From positions 59,091,028 to 59,155,027 of the forward strand of contig NC_072793.1 in assembly GCF_028583425.1 (NCBI RefSeq): a DNA stretch of 64,000 nucleotides, in the 5' to 3' direction. The position numbers and the translations under genes were made by a program. Source of the DNA: Eublepharis macularius (Eukaryota; Chordata; Lepidosauria; Squamata; Eublepharidae). The notes under the pieces are model-generated. The model made no database searches, was not told the origin of the DNA, and saw nothing but the letters and a program-made list of their open reading frames with translations. Positions within the stretch are counted from its first letter, which is position 1. Every line of letters begins with the position of its first letter. This document shows positions 11,901-25,100 of the stretch, one piece after another.

Positions 11901-14900
11901 CTATGCCCTGTTGTTAGCCTTCCATAGCAATTGGTTGTCCACTCTGAGAGACGGGATGCTTGTCTAGATGGACCACTGGTCTGATCCCGCAGGGCTCTTC
12001 TTATGTTATGTTCTCATGCCTTCTAGGACAGAGGCCCAATGGAGACATTCCAAGTGAGGTAAATCCCTAATTAGGATATCCAGGCTTTCTTTTCCAACTG
12101 GCTAGGACAGTCAGAGGCAGGCGCTCAAAGGAAGACCAAGAATGAACCCAATAAACAATGTAATAGAATTAGGACTGCAACAGTTAGGGAAACATTACAA
12201 GGAGAGAAAACCTATCAAGTATGACATAAAAATGCAGAAAATAGAATTGCAAAAGTAAAAGACAGTGCAGTAAGAACATGATCATATATACAATAAACAT
12301 TAAAATATACTACAATCTTGTTCTTTTTTTATTTAAAAAAATCCTCCTGAACCATTCCATTATACAATAGTCTGGTTTCTTTTATTATAAAGTCCCCCTG
12401 AATAATTCTGTTTTATTCGATTGATAGATTAATACACACCAGTGTATGTCAGTACAGCCACACAGCCACCAGAATTGTCTTGAAACTCATTCATTTGTCA
12501 AGGGCACTGCTTAAAGAGAAATTGTTTCCTGGTACACACATAAGTGTTAATGTTGTCTGAGGCTCTCTTTATATTCAGGATAGAAACAGAGATGTAACAG
12601 TGATCAAACTGGCCAACGTTTTGGAACATAATACTGCAAGCTACTTGATTTAGCCAAAAGGTATCAATTTTTCAAATCTGTTTTTGCAATATTCAGTCTA
12701 CATCATAGATTCAGAATGGACAGCTGATGCACAACATGAAACCATAACTCTCCAATGCAATGTCTCTGGAAATCACAACAACACATCGGTCTACTGGAAG
12801 AAAGACAACAAGCGAGGCAGACATGGTGCAAATTGGGAAATAAAAGTGAGGGAGCCTCGAGATGCTGGCAATTTCACCTGCTGGAGTAGTAAAAACCATG
12901 AGCTTTTAAGTTACACTACTCTGTATGTTGCTAAGAAAATTCCAATAGGGGAAATTCTCGAAAATAACGGTAAGCCTGTGAGTTTTTCTCAGAATGTCCA
13001 GTTACTGCAATCTGCATAAATAACATGTTGCACAAATAATTTTTAAAATATTATTATGCCTGTTATTATCAAGCACATAATTACATGATACAAATTAAAA
13101 GCTGAGTAAACCTGAGATCATGGTCATCAATTTCCACCATTCTGGGTGGAGTGTATGTACAGTATGTCAGCATGCCTCTTTGTAATCTGGGACCCTAACT
13201 AAAGGCAAAAGTCTTTGAGGATTTATTTCATTGCCACCTTAATACTGAAACACATTCATGTAAAATGACCTAATGCTGAATTGTTTTTATTGTTCTTTTA
13301 TGTGTAACTCTAAAACTATACTCCTGTTTAGTAACCATGTTGATTTAGTAACCATGTTTTTGCATTCTTTTTTTATTGTTTTTGCAGAGTCCTGTGCAAG
13401 TGAAATTGGCTGACCTATGTTAATTTCACCTCCTAACTAGGGATGAAATTGATCAACCTCATCTACTTAGCTAGGAGGTGAAAGTGATGAAGATCAGTCA
13501 ATTTCATTTGCATCTGCTCTCTGCAAAAAGAATAGGAAAGGAACTTCCCCTTGGTGCTTTCAAACCAGTGATTCATCGATCCTGCAATGAACAACATTTT
13601 TTAAAAAGAGGAAAGAGGAGATTGGAGGTGAGATGGAAAGGAGGAGAGAAGGAGCGGCTGGATAGACATCCACAATGAAGTGAGAATCACAATGGGAGGG
13701 ATTTTCTCTCTCTCTTGCAAAAGGCCTTGACTTTTTTCCTGCCTCCTGCTACATCCCCCCACCCCTGCTCCCAGAGGAAAACCCAAGCCAAGTGGGTTTT
13801 TGAAAGAGAGAGGGAGATTCCCCAATGGAGAATCTTATCGAGCAGCTGTTCTTTGTAAGACTACTCTTCCCAGAGAACCTTGCAGGACCCAACACATGAA
13901 GAACACGTGTCGAGCATCTCATGTAGTTTGACTCTTAGCTTCTACGTCTCTACATCTTGATGGTTTTACTGCAACAAGACAATAACTGAACAGTAATGGC
14001 ATCCTGAGTACATGAAGGAATGTCAATTGCACCCCCAATAAAACTGATCAGCCAATAATCAATCCTAGATCCCTTCTTCTCTGGCAGAAAGATTCTACTC
14101 TAAAGCCAATTGGCCATTAAGCTAAAACTTGCTAGTACAAATTAACTTAAACAACAGGTTAATTCTGAAAGCATGACACTTGCTAAAATCCCATCACATA
14201 CTCTAATGGAACCACTCTTAAAAGTATACCTTTTTTGTTTGTTTTATTCTAGAATCAAACAATTCAAGCAACTTCAGATGCACAGCAAAAAATTATTCTG
14301 GAATCTTCACGTGTTCATGGATGAGAAATTCCGAAAGCCAACCTCAAAGCACGAAGTTTGCAGTCAGAAGTCTAAATATGTGAGACCCTGCTTTTTATAT
14401 ATTGTTACATACAATTCAGTATAGAAAATTGGTCCAGTAGGTAAGGAAGGATACCTAGAATGTCCATAGGCAAGTCATTGAATGGAGGTGGTGATCAAGC
14501 AGACAGCTTAGCCAGTGAGTGGGATTCTCACCCCTCCCGCTGTTACCAGAATTGGTCTCCTTGCGAGTAAGAGAATTTGTGGGAGAATTAGCAAGCAAGG
14601 AAGACAGCGATGCAAGAGGCCGATAACTATGGGATCTTGTGCACCAATGTCTATGGGGATCCATTCCTCTAGAGGACCCTTTCAATAAGCAGGCAGATAT
14701 TGGTGGAGCCAGTTTGGTGTAGTGGTTAAGAGCACCACTTGCATAGCCGGGTTTGATTCCCCACTCCTCCACTTGAAGCCAGCTGGGTGACCTTGGGCTA
14801 GTCACGGCTCTCTGGAGCTCTCTCAGCCCCACCCACCTCACAGGGTGTTTTATTGTGGGGATATTAACCTCTCTGAGTGGGCATTAAGTTGTCCTGAAGG

Positions 14901-16154
14901 GCGGATTATAAATTGAATGTTGTTGTTATTATTATTATTCAATCAAAAAGGGTTTTTTATTTAAAATATTACAGCTCAATTGCACACAAAACACACAGCA
15001 CACACATACAGAGCTAACTAGAAAAAAACAGGGAGGAAAGTTGGAGAGAGTTGCAGAGTTGGTTTTATAGTTACCAGGTCCAGAAGATTGAGAGTGTAAA
15101 ATGGAGAGCAGCTTCAGTGACCAGTACTTCATGGCAAGAGGGAGAAGGGCTCAGACATGCCATCTGAGGGCATGTGGAGGGTCCAGAACACACACACACT
15201 GAGCACATGGGAGGACAGTCATATATACGGTGTAACATGCCCTGAGGTAGGACTGAGAGTCTCTGCCCTAAAACAATGCCTTAATGTATATATTGTCGAA
15301 GGCTTTCATGGCCGGAGAATGTTAGTTGTTGTAGATTTTCCGGGCTGTATGGCTGTGGTCTTGGCATTGTAGTTCCTGACATTTTGCCAGCAGCTGTGAC
15401 TGGCATCTTCAGAGGTGTAGCATCGAAAGACAGAGATCTCTCAGTGTCAATGTGTGGAGAAGATGTTAGCAGGTAATGAAGATGTTAGCAAAAAGAACCT
15501 AAATGGTTCTTCCCAGGGTGGAACAAAGAACTGGGAAACTGTCTCCAAGGTGAGACAATAAGGCTGGTGAACTGTCTCCAAGGTGGGACAATGAACTAGG
15601 AAAGAACTATAGGTGTAAAAAGAGGAACTATAGGTGTAAAATGATTATTTGATGACCCATGATGGCTGAATGGGTGAGGCTACAATAGGAGAGTGGGTAT
15701 AGGGTAGAATTGGTAGGGTGTGTGAATGGATTCATCCAAGTACCTCTGGAGACCTCCATTGTTCTATGGTTATGCACAAACTCCAGGGTGTGGGGCTAAG
15801 TTAGTCTTACTTCTCTTCTCACATTCCAGTACTTTTCCATCTCCTGCCTAGCCAGGCAGCTTGTCTGTGTTTTAAACACATGAGCATAGGAGCTTATGAT
15901 ATTGCCATATTAATAAGCCTTAATATCGTGAGGGCAAGTATGACCACTTACACCTATGGATCTTGCAGGTCCCTGCTTATATAGTTAAAATTGTGTACAG
16001 CCCATTGCCCTGAGTGGTAAGAACTTCCAGGGATAGAACCTTTCAAGAAGAGAGCCCTGCAGAATTATGATGTTTTGTAACATTTGCTTTATTTATAAAT
16101 ACACAGGTATAGGTGGAATAGGTGGAGGCACAGAAGCACTCCTGTGTCAATTAC

Positions 16155-16190
<36 letters not shown>

Positions 16191-19100
16191 TACTCTACAA
16201 AGTGCTTCAGCCCACTCCTAGAATAGCCTGCCCTGCCCACTTCTCTCTCTGTTTCTCAACATCTGAACTGCATTCCTTTCACTCTGGCTCACACTTGCCC
16301 CTCCCTTCAGGAAGGAGGGAGGTCCCCAACGGGTGCTTGAATGAAGCCATTTCCCTATATTTAAGGCCTTATGAGGAGATATCTACCATTGTGATACATT
16401 GTCATTCTTTGTCATATAGTGTAGATCACCATTTCAAAATCCATGGGTGCCAAACCAAAAGTGGATTGTGAAGTTTGAGAAAGTGGGTCTATTGTTGAGG
16501 TTAGCTGGATGACTCTGGTCACACCTGATCTAGATATAGGCATACACTTAAGAAGTCCTAAGCATCTAATTAGCTTTCCTATATCAAACCATTTAATTCC
16601 TGGCAAGAGGTACACCACAGATAATGTTTTAGGTTTGTTACCGAGTATAGTACAAAAGTAGTACTATCACAGAATCTTTACTTCCATTCTAAGCCTTTAT
16701 TATTACAATATAATTACTTAGCAATTTTAATATCCAGTCAATCAACAGAAAATCTTAGCATCCATAATAACAACTACAAAGACCATTTAGGAGAGCAATT
16801 GCATGAGTCCAAAAAGGTATCACCTAAAGATAAGAAGGTCACAGGCAAGGAGCCCCTTCTAGGAAGTAGATCTGAATCGATTCCGCTTGTCATATTTATA
16901 GCTTTTCAGAACCATCTCTTTACAATCGCTATCTGTCCTGCTTCAAAGGGACTCACATTCTTAGTTAACCTACTATCTTACAACTTCAAACACCAGACAA
17001 GGTTATCCATATTTGAAACATCTTAAAATATATAAAAATAGTTGCTACCACTTATCTTAACCAAGACTATATAAAATTAGTGATTACAAGTTTCTCATAC
17101 ATATGAATATCTTTTGGCCCTCAACTAATACATCGATCCTTGAGTAATATTGTTCGCTTCTATGAAGTTACACATTCCTGACATTCTCAGATGCTTTCTT
17201 TACCTGGGCCTTAGTACATTGTGGGCAGCGATATAAGTTAGATGGCTCTTCTAATCTACACAAAGCCATACAATTGTAGTACTCTATTGTTTCATGCTCC
17301 TCTCCAAGGTTGTTTTATTCTAGGCCTCTAGACTTCCTTTGTGACCTGTCTAGTTACGGGGCTGGGCTAGCCCTGTTTCTGTGTACAAAGGGATTTTCTA
17401 TGACTTTCTTGGTCATATCCAGCAACTGTTCTCCTATAGTACTTTTAGCTATATCAACAACAAGGCATAATTCCTGCCAGCTGAGAATAGTCTTAATGCA
17501 CTTGATGAAATAGACACAATGACTAATAATTTATAGCACAGTAGATCTCTTAGGCTTGGATCCTATGAATTTTTGTGCATGCTATGCAGAGGAGCATGCT
17601 ATATGTGGATCATGTTTCCTCTTCCTCTAGCACTTATGCTTGCAAAAGAGCCCAATGAAAACCATCATTGTGCAAATGAAAGTTTTAGTGGAAGAGAAAG
17701 TGTGCTCCACGGCAGAGACTATCTACTATGCATGGAACTCATTCATAGGATCCAAGCCTTTGTCATTAAGGTGCATTTCAGGTGTTTTTGTTGCAAAAGA
17801 TTACCCCTCTGAAAACTATTTTCTGAATGCCTATAACTAAAAATGTCCTGGTTTCTTGAGTTTTGTTATTGGAAAAAAAACATAGTATGCAATTCTATCT
17901 CTTTTTTGAATTCATGTATAGTGATACTTCGGAGAGCATAACTTGTGAGGAACCCATAAGAGATTCTGCTACATCACAAAGATACTCAGTTTCCTGCAAG
18001 AAAGAGAGATCCTGTGAATCTGCTGAAGAGTATCAGCAAATTTCAATGGTTGTAGATGCTTTTGATGAACATCTATATGAAAACGACACACACAGCTTCT
18101 TCATCAGAGATATCCGTGAGTAAGGCTGGAAGTGCCCTTTCTCAGTTTATCGGGATTTGGAAAACTGCAACAAGTATGATTCTTACTAAAGCAACCATTT
18201 CTTTTTAATATTATTTAAGAACTAGCAACAAAGCCCGTTGTGGGGGAAAATACAATGAGCTCTAGAAAAGGGAGGGTGGGCAGGCAGGCATTCTTTCCTC
18301 CTCCATCACTGATTCCAGCTGATGAAGGAAGGGGTTTAGGCATTGTCATCTGCTCCACACCCGATCTGCCTGATCTTGGTCATGTGAAGGGGTGGTGGAC
18401 TTTGCTACCTGCTCCATGAGTGATACATGCCGGGTTAAGGGGGGGCATTGTCTCCTGTTCTGCGCCTGACTAAGGCTAGGTAAAGGGGGGCAGGCATTGC
18501 CACCTGCTCCCCACTGGGTGGAGGAACAAGCATTGCCTTCTGCTCTGAGCCTGATCCCAGCTGGGTGAAGGTGGGTGGTGGCCTTTACTACCTTCTCTGC
18601 TCCTGATCCAAGCTGGGTGAAGGGGGTGCAGGCATTGCCACCTGCTCTGCTCCTGATTCTGGCAGGTTGAAGGGGGGACAGGCATTGCTGCATGCTTGGC
18701 TCCTGACTCCAGCAGTGGGCATTGCCACCTGCTCAGTGGCTTATTCTGGTAGGTTGAAGAGGGTGGGCATTGCCACCTGCTGGGTGAAGGGAAGAAGGGC
18801 ATTGCCACTTGCTCTGCACCTGATCCCAGCCAGGTGAAGGTACGAGGTGGTCATTGCCACCTGCTCTACTCCTGATCCCAAATGGGTGATGGGGGTGGGC
18901 ATTGCCACCTGCTCCGCCACTAATACCAGCTGGGTTAAGGCAGGGGATGGCATTGCCACCTGCTCCTCTCCTAATAGCAGCTGGGCTAAGATAGGGCATG
19001 GCCATTGCCACCTACTTCGCTCCTAATACCAGCTGGGTTAAAGTGGAGGATGGGCATTGCCACCTGCTCCGCCACTAATACCAGCTGGGTTAAGGCAGGG

Positions 19101-22100
19101 GAGGGCATTGCCACCTGCTCCTCTCCTAATAGCAGCTGGGTTAAGGTGGGGAATGGGCATTGCCACCTGCTCCACTCCTAATACCAAATGGGCTAAGGTG
19201 GAGGGGTCTGCATTGCCACCTGCTCTGCTCCTAACACCAGCTGGGTTAAGATGGAGAGAGGGCATTGCCACCTTCTCCACTCCTAATACCAGCTGGGTTA
19301 AGTTGGGTGGTGGGCATTGCCACCAGCAGAGGTCATAGCTGTGGGTAAAATGCATAGCCAAGGGCAGTCATGGAAGAGGTAGCAATCTTAGATGAGTGCT
19401 TGAGAAAAAGATTATCAATTTCCAAGTAATTTTTTTAAAGGAAAGTAGTGCTTTGAAATCCCTGTGCATGAAGAATCATCCTACTAAGTTAGTGATGCCA
19501 TGTAATGTTCTCTGAGGAATCGTGTCTATAACCAAGAAGATTCCTACATGTTCTTTTCATATAGATGAATATAGATAGGCACCTTGGCTCATCCAGTTAT
19601 TGAATGCCCAAATTTCAGTGAGGAGAGACAAAGATGGATTACTTTGATACTTGAGAAGAATGAGCTCACAAATATTAATCAGAGCCTTTCTTTTCTTTTA
19701 TAAGATAAGGACCCATACATTACCAGTCATTGGCATCCTACCTTTTAGTAATCCAGTCTAAAATTAGAAACTTTTTGTGATTGGAGTGAGATTATTTTAT
19801 CACTATTATTGGTAATAGTAGTACTAGTATTTTGGTTTTTGTTTGTTAATGTGGAATCAGGCTTACAGCTATGGCCAAAAGAGCTGTACCAGGAAAGGAA
19901 AGGATATAGATTAATACACATTTGAAACAATTTTATCACATTTTCCTTATAGAGTTTCAGGCCTAAAGATGGTAAATGTTGGGCACACTCCCCCTTTTAT
20001 GGTGTTTTTAAAATTCTCCCCAAATTCTGGGCATAATGAAAAAACACTTTAGGAATGTTTTGGGGGTTTGGAGGAGGCTATCTCCTCCTGTTTGGGAACT
20101 ATGCCATTTCCTTTATAGCCCCACAAGGAAAGGAGCTAGAGACTTACCCTTTTAAAAAATGAAAGCTGGGAATTCGGAGAACCCTGTAGGCCTATTGCTA
20201 TATACTATACTATTATAGCAGTATACTGTTTTTAGACTGCCATTTTTAAAGCCCCTTGCCAATTAAAGAAGCCCTCCAGTGGCAGGGGGCAAAACAGCTG
20301 CTGCAACAGTGAGCTTCATGGGAGTCCAGGAACTTACCAGCCCACCCCCCATTTTCTGATTGTGGGATGGGATCTGTTACCTCTGATACCAGTAGCAGGA
20401 AGAAGCCTCCAGTGGGGACAATGCTGGTATGGTTAAGTCCTGGGTTGACTTCTTCTCTTTCCCTCCCCACTACTGCTGCCTGGATGGGTGTGTGTGTGTG
20501 AAGGGTTGGCAAAATTAATGGTACTAAATTTTCAGGACCTGGGTGGGGGGGAAGCCCTTGAAAAACCTCCCAAACTGGTAACAACACTTTCAAAAAATTA
20601 GGATTACAAAAACAGTGCCTGCTTGAAATTATTACAACCATTTTTAAACTGCACTTTCTGGATTCGACTTGGTAATGTTGAACTTCTGAGGAAATGTATG
20701 AATCCACATAATTGGGAACTATCTCAGTTATGTGTAAGCATACGCATATGCTATTCAGAGCTCCCCAAGATTACTCTGATGCTGCTAGTGTTAAACTTTA
20801 AGCACCAAAACTGGTGTAGTGGCATTTGATTTTCTAAGCCACTGTTTTTTTTATTTATGTTCTGCATTAGTTACTGAAAAATAAAGGGCTCTGATATCCA
20901 GCGGCTTCCTGGTTCCTTTCCTACACTTAAACAAGTCAATCCTTAATGTAAAAAAAGGGGGAAAGTATAAAGCCAATTGGTGTTTTCCACCAAAAAAAGA
21001 GATACAGTTGCAATAACTTTCTTTTTCAACACAAATATAGAAATAGAGACAACGATCTATTCATGGTCTCCTTATTAAACATTTACGGTCATGGTTTAAA
21101 TCAGAACCTGAACTCATGGGAAAACACTCAGACAATGTTTCAAAATGCCTACCTTGCATAGTAGTGGTTTTTTTAAAAAAACATTATTTTCCTGTAGTTG
21201 AAAACATTTTGGAGCTAGAAGAAATACAGATATGAAGAAATAGTTGATGACAACCAGCCATTTTCTATGCTTCTCACAATACTCTAAGAGAATGTCGACA
21301 TGAGGAGGCTCGGAGCACTTAATTCCATTCTAACTAGCATTTACCTATATTGTCGTACTTTCCCAGGAAGAGGTAGAAGAGTGGAAACTCTTGTGTGTTG
21401 ATATACTGGCCAGTTGATAAGGTCCATGTTTTTAATTAATGTGATGAGAGGAAGCAAAACAGCCGCTCTGTATAACAAGCCTTTCTGCAAGGGAATAGAT
21501 CCTACAGCAAATTCAAAACCTCCTTTTACCAAATGTTTCACATCATTTCTAGAAGTTCTTCTTACATTTACCTTTCTAGTGAATGGGCTTTCATTACTTC
21601 TTCTGTGGTAGTTAGCTAATACACACTCTCATCACAGCCCCTAACTCAAATTAGGACGTACAGAACTCTTTATGATAAAGTGCACATAAAGTTTGCAAAT
21701 ATACATTTTAAACTAATGCTGATTGAATTGTGTCTTGCAGTAAAACCTGATGTTATTGAATGTGAAACAAGAAGAATTGGGTCATCCAGGTTCCTAGTGA
21801 CTTGGAACCCCCCGCAAACCTGGAGTAAGCCATTATCTTATTTTGGACTGTCATACCAGATCAAAACTGACGAAGAGGTAATTATTTTCTAACTAGATTA
21901 TTTTCTAACTTCCTTTTATGGTATGTTTGCATACTTTCCAGCATGGGAAAATACCAAGAGAAGTTATAAATTGTGAAGACAGATGGAAAATTTACAGCAC
22001 AATAAGCTCTGAAGTCATTGAAGTCAATGAGCCGAGAAGGGTATAATTCTGGTTAGGATCGCACCATGACTGAAATGTTTTTTAATTGGATCAGATAACA

Positions 22101-25100
22101 AGCCAACTAGGCCACAATTTTATTTCAAACACTGACCATCTCAACTGCCCTGAGAAGCTCACAGCCAAGAGATAATTAAGACAGTATTTCCATTATCCTC
22201 AGCATTCACTATTCACAAGTTTAGTACCGTTTATGGAATACCTGATGTAATAACCTTATGAGTATTCCAACCTCTTTCTCTGCCACCCAGTAACTGCATG
22301 AACTCATGAGCCCAGCTTAGTATTATTCTACTTTTTCACAATGCTGTAATTACAGTACTTCCATATCAATGAACCTGTCCTTCCTTTCATTAGATGAATC
22401 AGTAGTGTTCCCATAAAATGAGAATTTCATATTTCTTTCTGTTGGACAAAGTTATGAAAAGATTTTAAGCCTGGGCCTTATTGTAATACAGATGACTAAG
22501 CATAAAAGAACCACTTTACACAGTTTTAATTCTATGAATATTATTTCCCTTCTTAAAACTTAATTTTAAAACAGCTGCAATCATAGTAGGAGACCATTAT
22601 GCATTATGTAAGCTTGTGGCTTACAATGGACTGTCAAATTTTCCTTCTGCAAAGGTTTATTAAGTACATAAGGCAATGATACAGACAGGAGTGGCATCAG
22701 GGTTTCTGGCGCCTGCGGCCGGCTGGCAGGGTGCACGCGCACACGCGCGCACGCACACACCAGCCTGCGTGATGACTTCATGTGTGATGTCATCATGGTC
22801 GTGCGCACAAGCCAGCCCAATTGCTGTGGCGGGCGGCTGGGATGGTGGGTGGGTGGCCTCCCAGCTCTCTCGCTTGGTTGCCCTATGCCGCCCCAGGCGC
22901 CTGCCCACGGCTGCTGTGCCCAGCCGGGGGCATGTACTGGCGCCGGTGGCAGCACAGGACAGGAGGGCTGGGAGGCTGCAGCTCCGTGGCACTCGCTCCC
23001 GCCTCCAGCGCCTCCTCTGGCGCCCCCTCCAGCGCCCCGCACCCTGAGGCAACCGCCTACCTGGCCTCAGTGGGCATGCCGGCCCTGGATACAGAGAGAA
23101 CATGTGGTGGTAAAGATGAAAAATCAGGTAAACTGAGGTTCATGAAGGAGACATACCAGCCAAAATCTGTGGTCAATCATTACCAGGGGTGAGTTAATTT
23201 GACAATTAGAACAGAAGCCATGACAAACAGAGGACAGAATACCATGAGATATTTGTTTGCCATAAACCCAAGAGTGTATAAATTAGCCCAACAGCATATA
23301 AATTGCTGGATGCCAAAATACTTTATAACCTGCAAACAGGTAGTCCACTGATTGAAATCCGATAACAGTCCAACAGGTGAGAGTTTTTCAAGCGTGTAGA
23401 GCCAACATAGTTATTACATATTGATCTCCGTAACTTCTATCCAGTTTAAAGATCAATCATTGTTACCTCTGGAAGTCTTGCTGGAAGTGTGTTTCATTTG
23501 TGCTTATTGCCATTTTTTTTACACATCATTAAATTGAGTTGTGCTTTTATTCTCATCAGACTTGTGCTGTTGATAACCCTGTACCACAAGAAAATGGAAG
23601 TACCGTAGGTTGCCATATTAAAACGCGAGGTGACAAGATATATATCCAATCCAAGGATGGCTACAACAAGAATTCTTCTTGGAGTGAATGGTCTAAGCCT
23701 TGCAGGTATAAAAGACATTATAAGCACATTTGCAAAATTTTAGTGGATTTATATCAGCACAATTTTCTTTTGGAGTATTTTGGTCACTATTTGCACCCAT
23801 TGGAATATATTAAATTATTTTAGAAAGGAAGAACGTATGTATACATTAGTTTATTTCAGTTAACTCTTATAATACATTGTCTCCTATTTTTTTATTCATT
23901 CTTTCAATAATACAAACACTTCTGATGATTAATACTAGGGTTCTTTATAGGCACAATGAAGCAATTATTTTTGAAGTGCTTTATTGATGTGAAGAGCATC
24001 TACTTAATAATATCATTCTGGGGATTTCCAGCTACTCTATGACCGCCTAGTACTTCAAAGTTTTCCAAAGTGTTTAAATGCCCTGGTTACTTTGTTATAG
24101 AACAATGGCAGGCAATATCCCTGTTGTCTATGAAGGAGAGGTAGAGGAAGAAGTAGCAATTATCCTTTGTTTTCTGAAGAGGAAAGTCTAGAAATCTTAT
24201 TATGATTTCTCTGAATCTTGTCACAGGCACTAGTTTTTTTCAGAGTATTGAAAGCAGAATAACAGTCATCTTTGCTCAAGGTCTATATATTCATCCCATA
24301 GTTTTCACAGGTTAAAGTAGTGTTCCCCAAACCAGCAAAATTTGCTTGGTTAGAAAAGGTCTACAATAAAAGCAATGTGTGAGTACATGATATCCATGCC
24401 ATACTGCGTTCTATTACATCTGTTATGTCTCTCCAGCATGGATCTACATATTCTTTACATGAAAAAAACCTCTATAAATGCTCCCCATAAGCTTCATTTC
24501 CTCTCTGAGATATGTCAGACAATGTTGGTAGACTGTGGACCATGGTTAACTTATGAGCAATCTGTGATGAAGTCACCTACTTTCTCATTGTCTTTTCTTC
24601 TCATTCGAGTACAAATTCTCCTATCCTATCCTTTGTCAGCTTTAGTCACAGTTTAATAGTAATTCTTCACCAATGCTAACCAAGTCTCTTATCTTAACCA
24701 TGATTGAAATACTTTAAGGAGAACAAACACTGGTTAAAAAGCAGAAACTTGTATAGCATTAATCATGGTTAGCATCAGTGAAGTTGAAATGTTGGGCTAT
24801 GGATAAAGTCAATTAAAGAGGAGAGGAAGAATTCAAGTTAGAGGAAGGCGGAAGAAACACACACGTACATAGAACATGGTTAAAAGACAGCAGCATTATA
24901 TTGCATTAGGCTTGTAGATTTGTTCTCTGTTACACATTTAAATGTGTCTGTCTGAATCTACAGTTATGTTTCATTTATTAGCTAGTTAAGCTAAATTAGC
25001 TGTTCTAGGGTTGCCCAACCCCCATAGGGGGCAGGGAATCCTCTGCCCCTTTTCCACCACTGCTCAGAGCAGCAGTGTGAGAAAAAGAATAAGTTGTTGG

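Noticed and set aside
14706-14760. A functional tRNA gene
   Set aside because: A and B boxes are present but the sequence continues into the SINE body and does not close a cloverleaf.
18346-19361. Several repetitive open frames on the - strand and one on +
   Set aside because: They only translate the minisatellite, with units like GGNA/WQCP; no start, splice or family support.
22581-23192. Open frames of 118-153 residues on both strands
   Set aside because: They coincide with the 402-bp GC-rich hAT element and are the same compositional artefact.
23706-23823. Read-through extension of IL12B after the WSEWS exon
   Set aside because: The AT-rich 39-residue tail has no family resemblance, while a good donor at 23706 and in-phase exon at 25943 give a better model; kept as the alternative.
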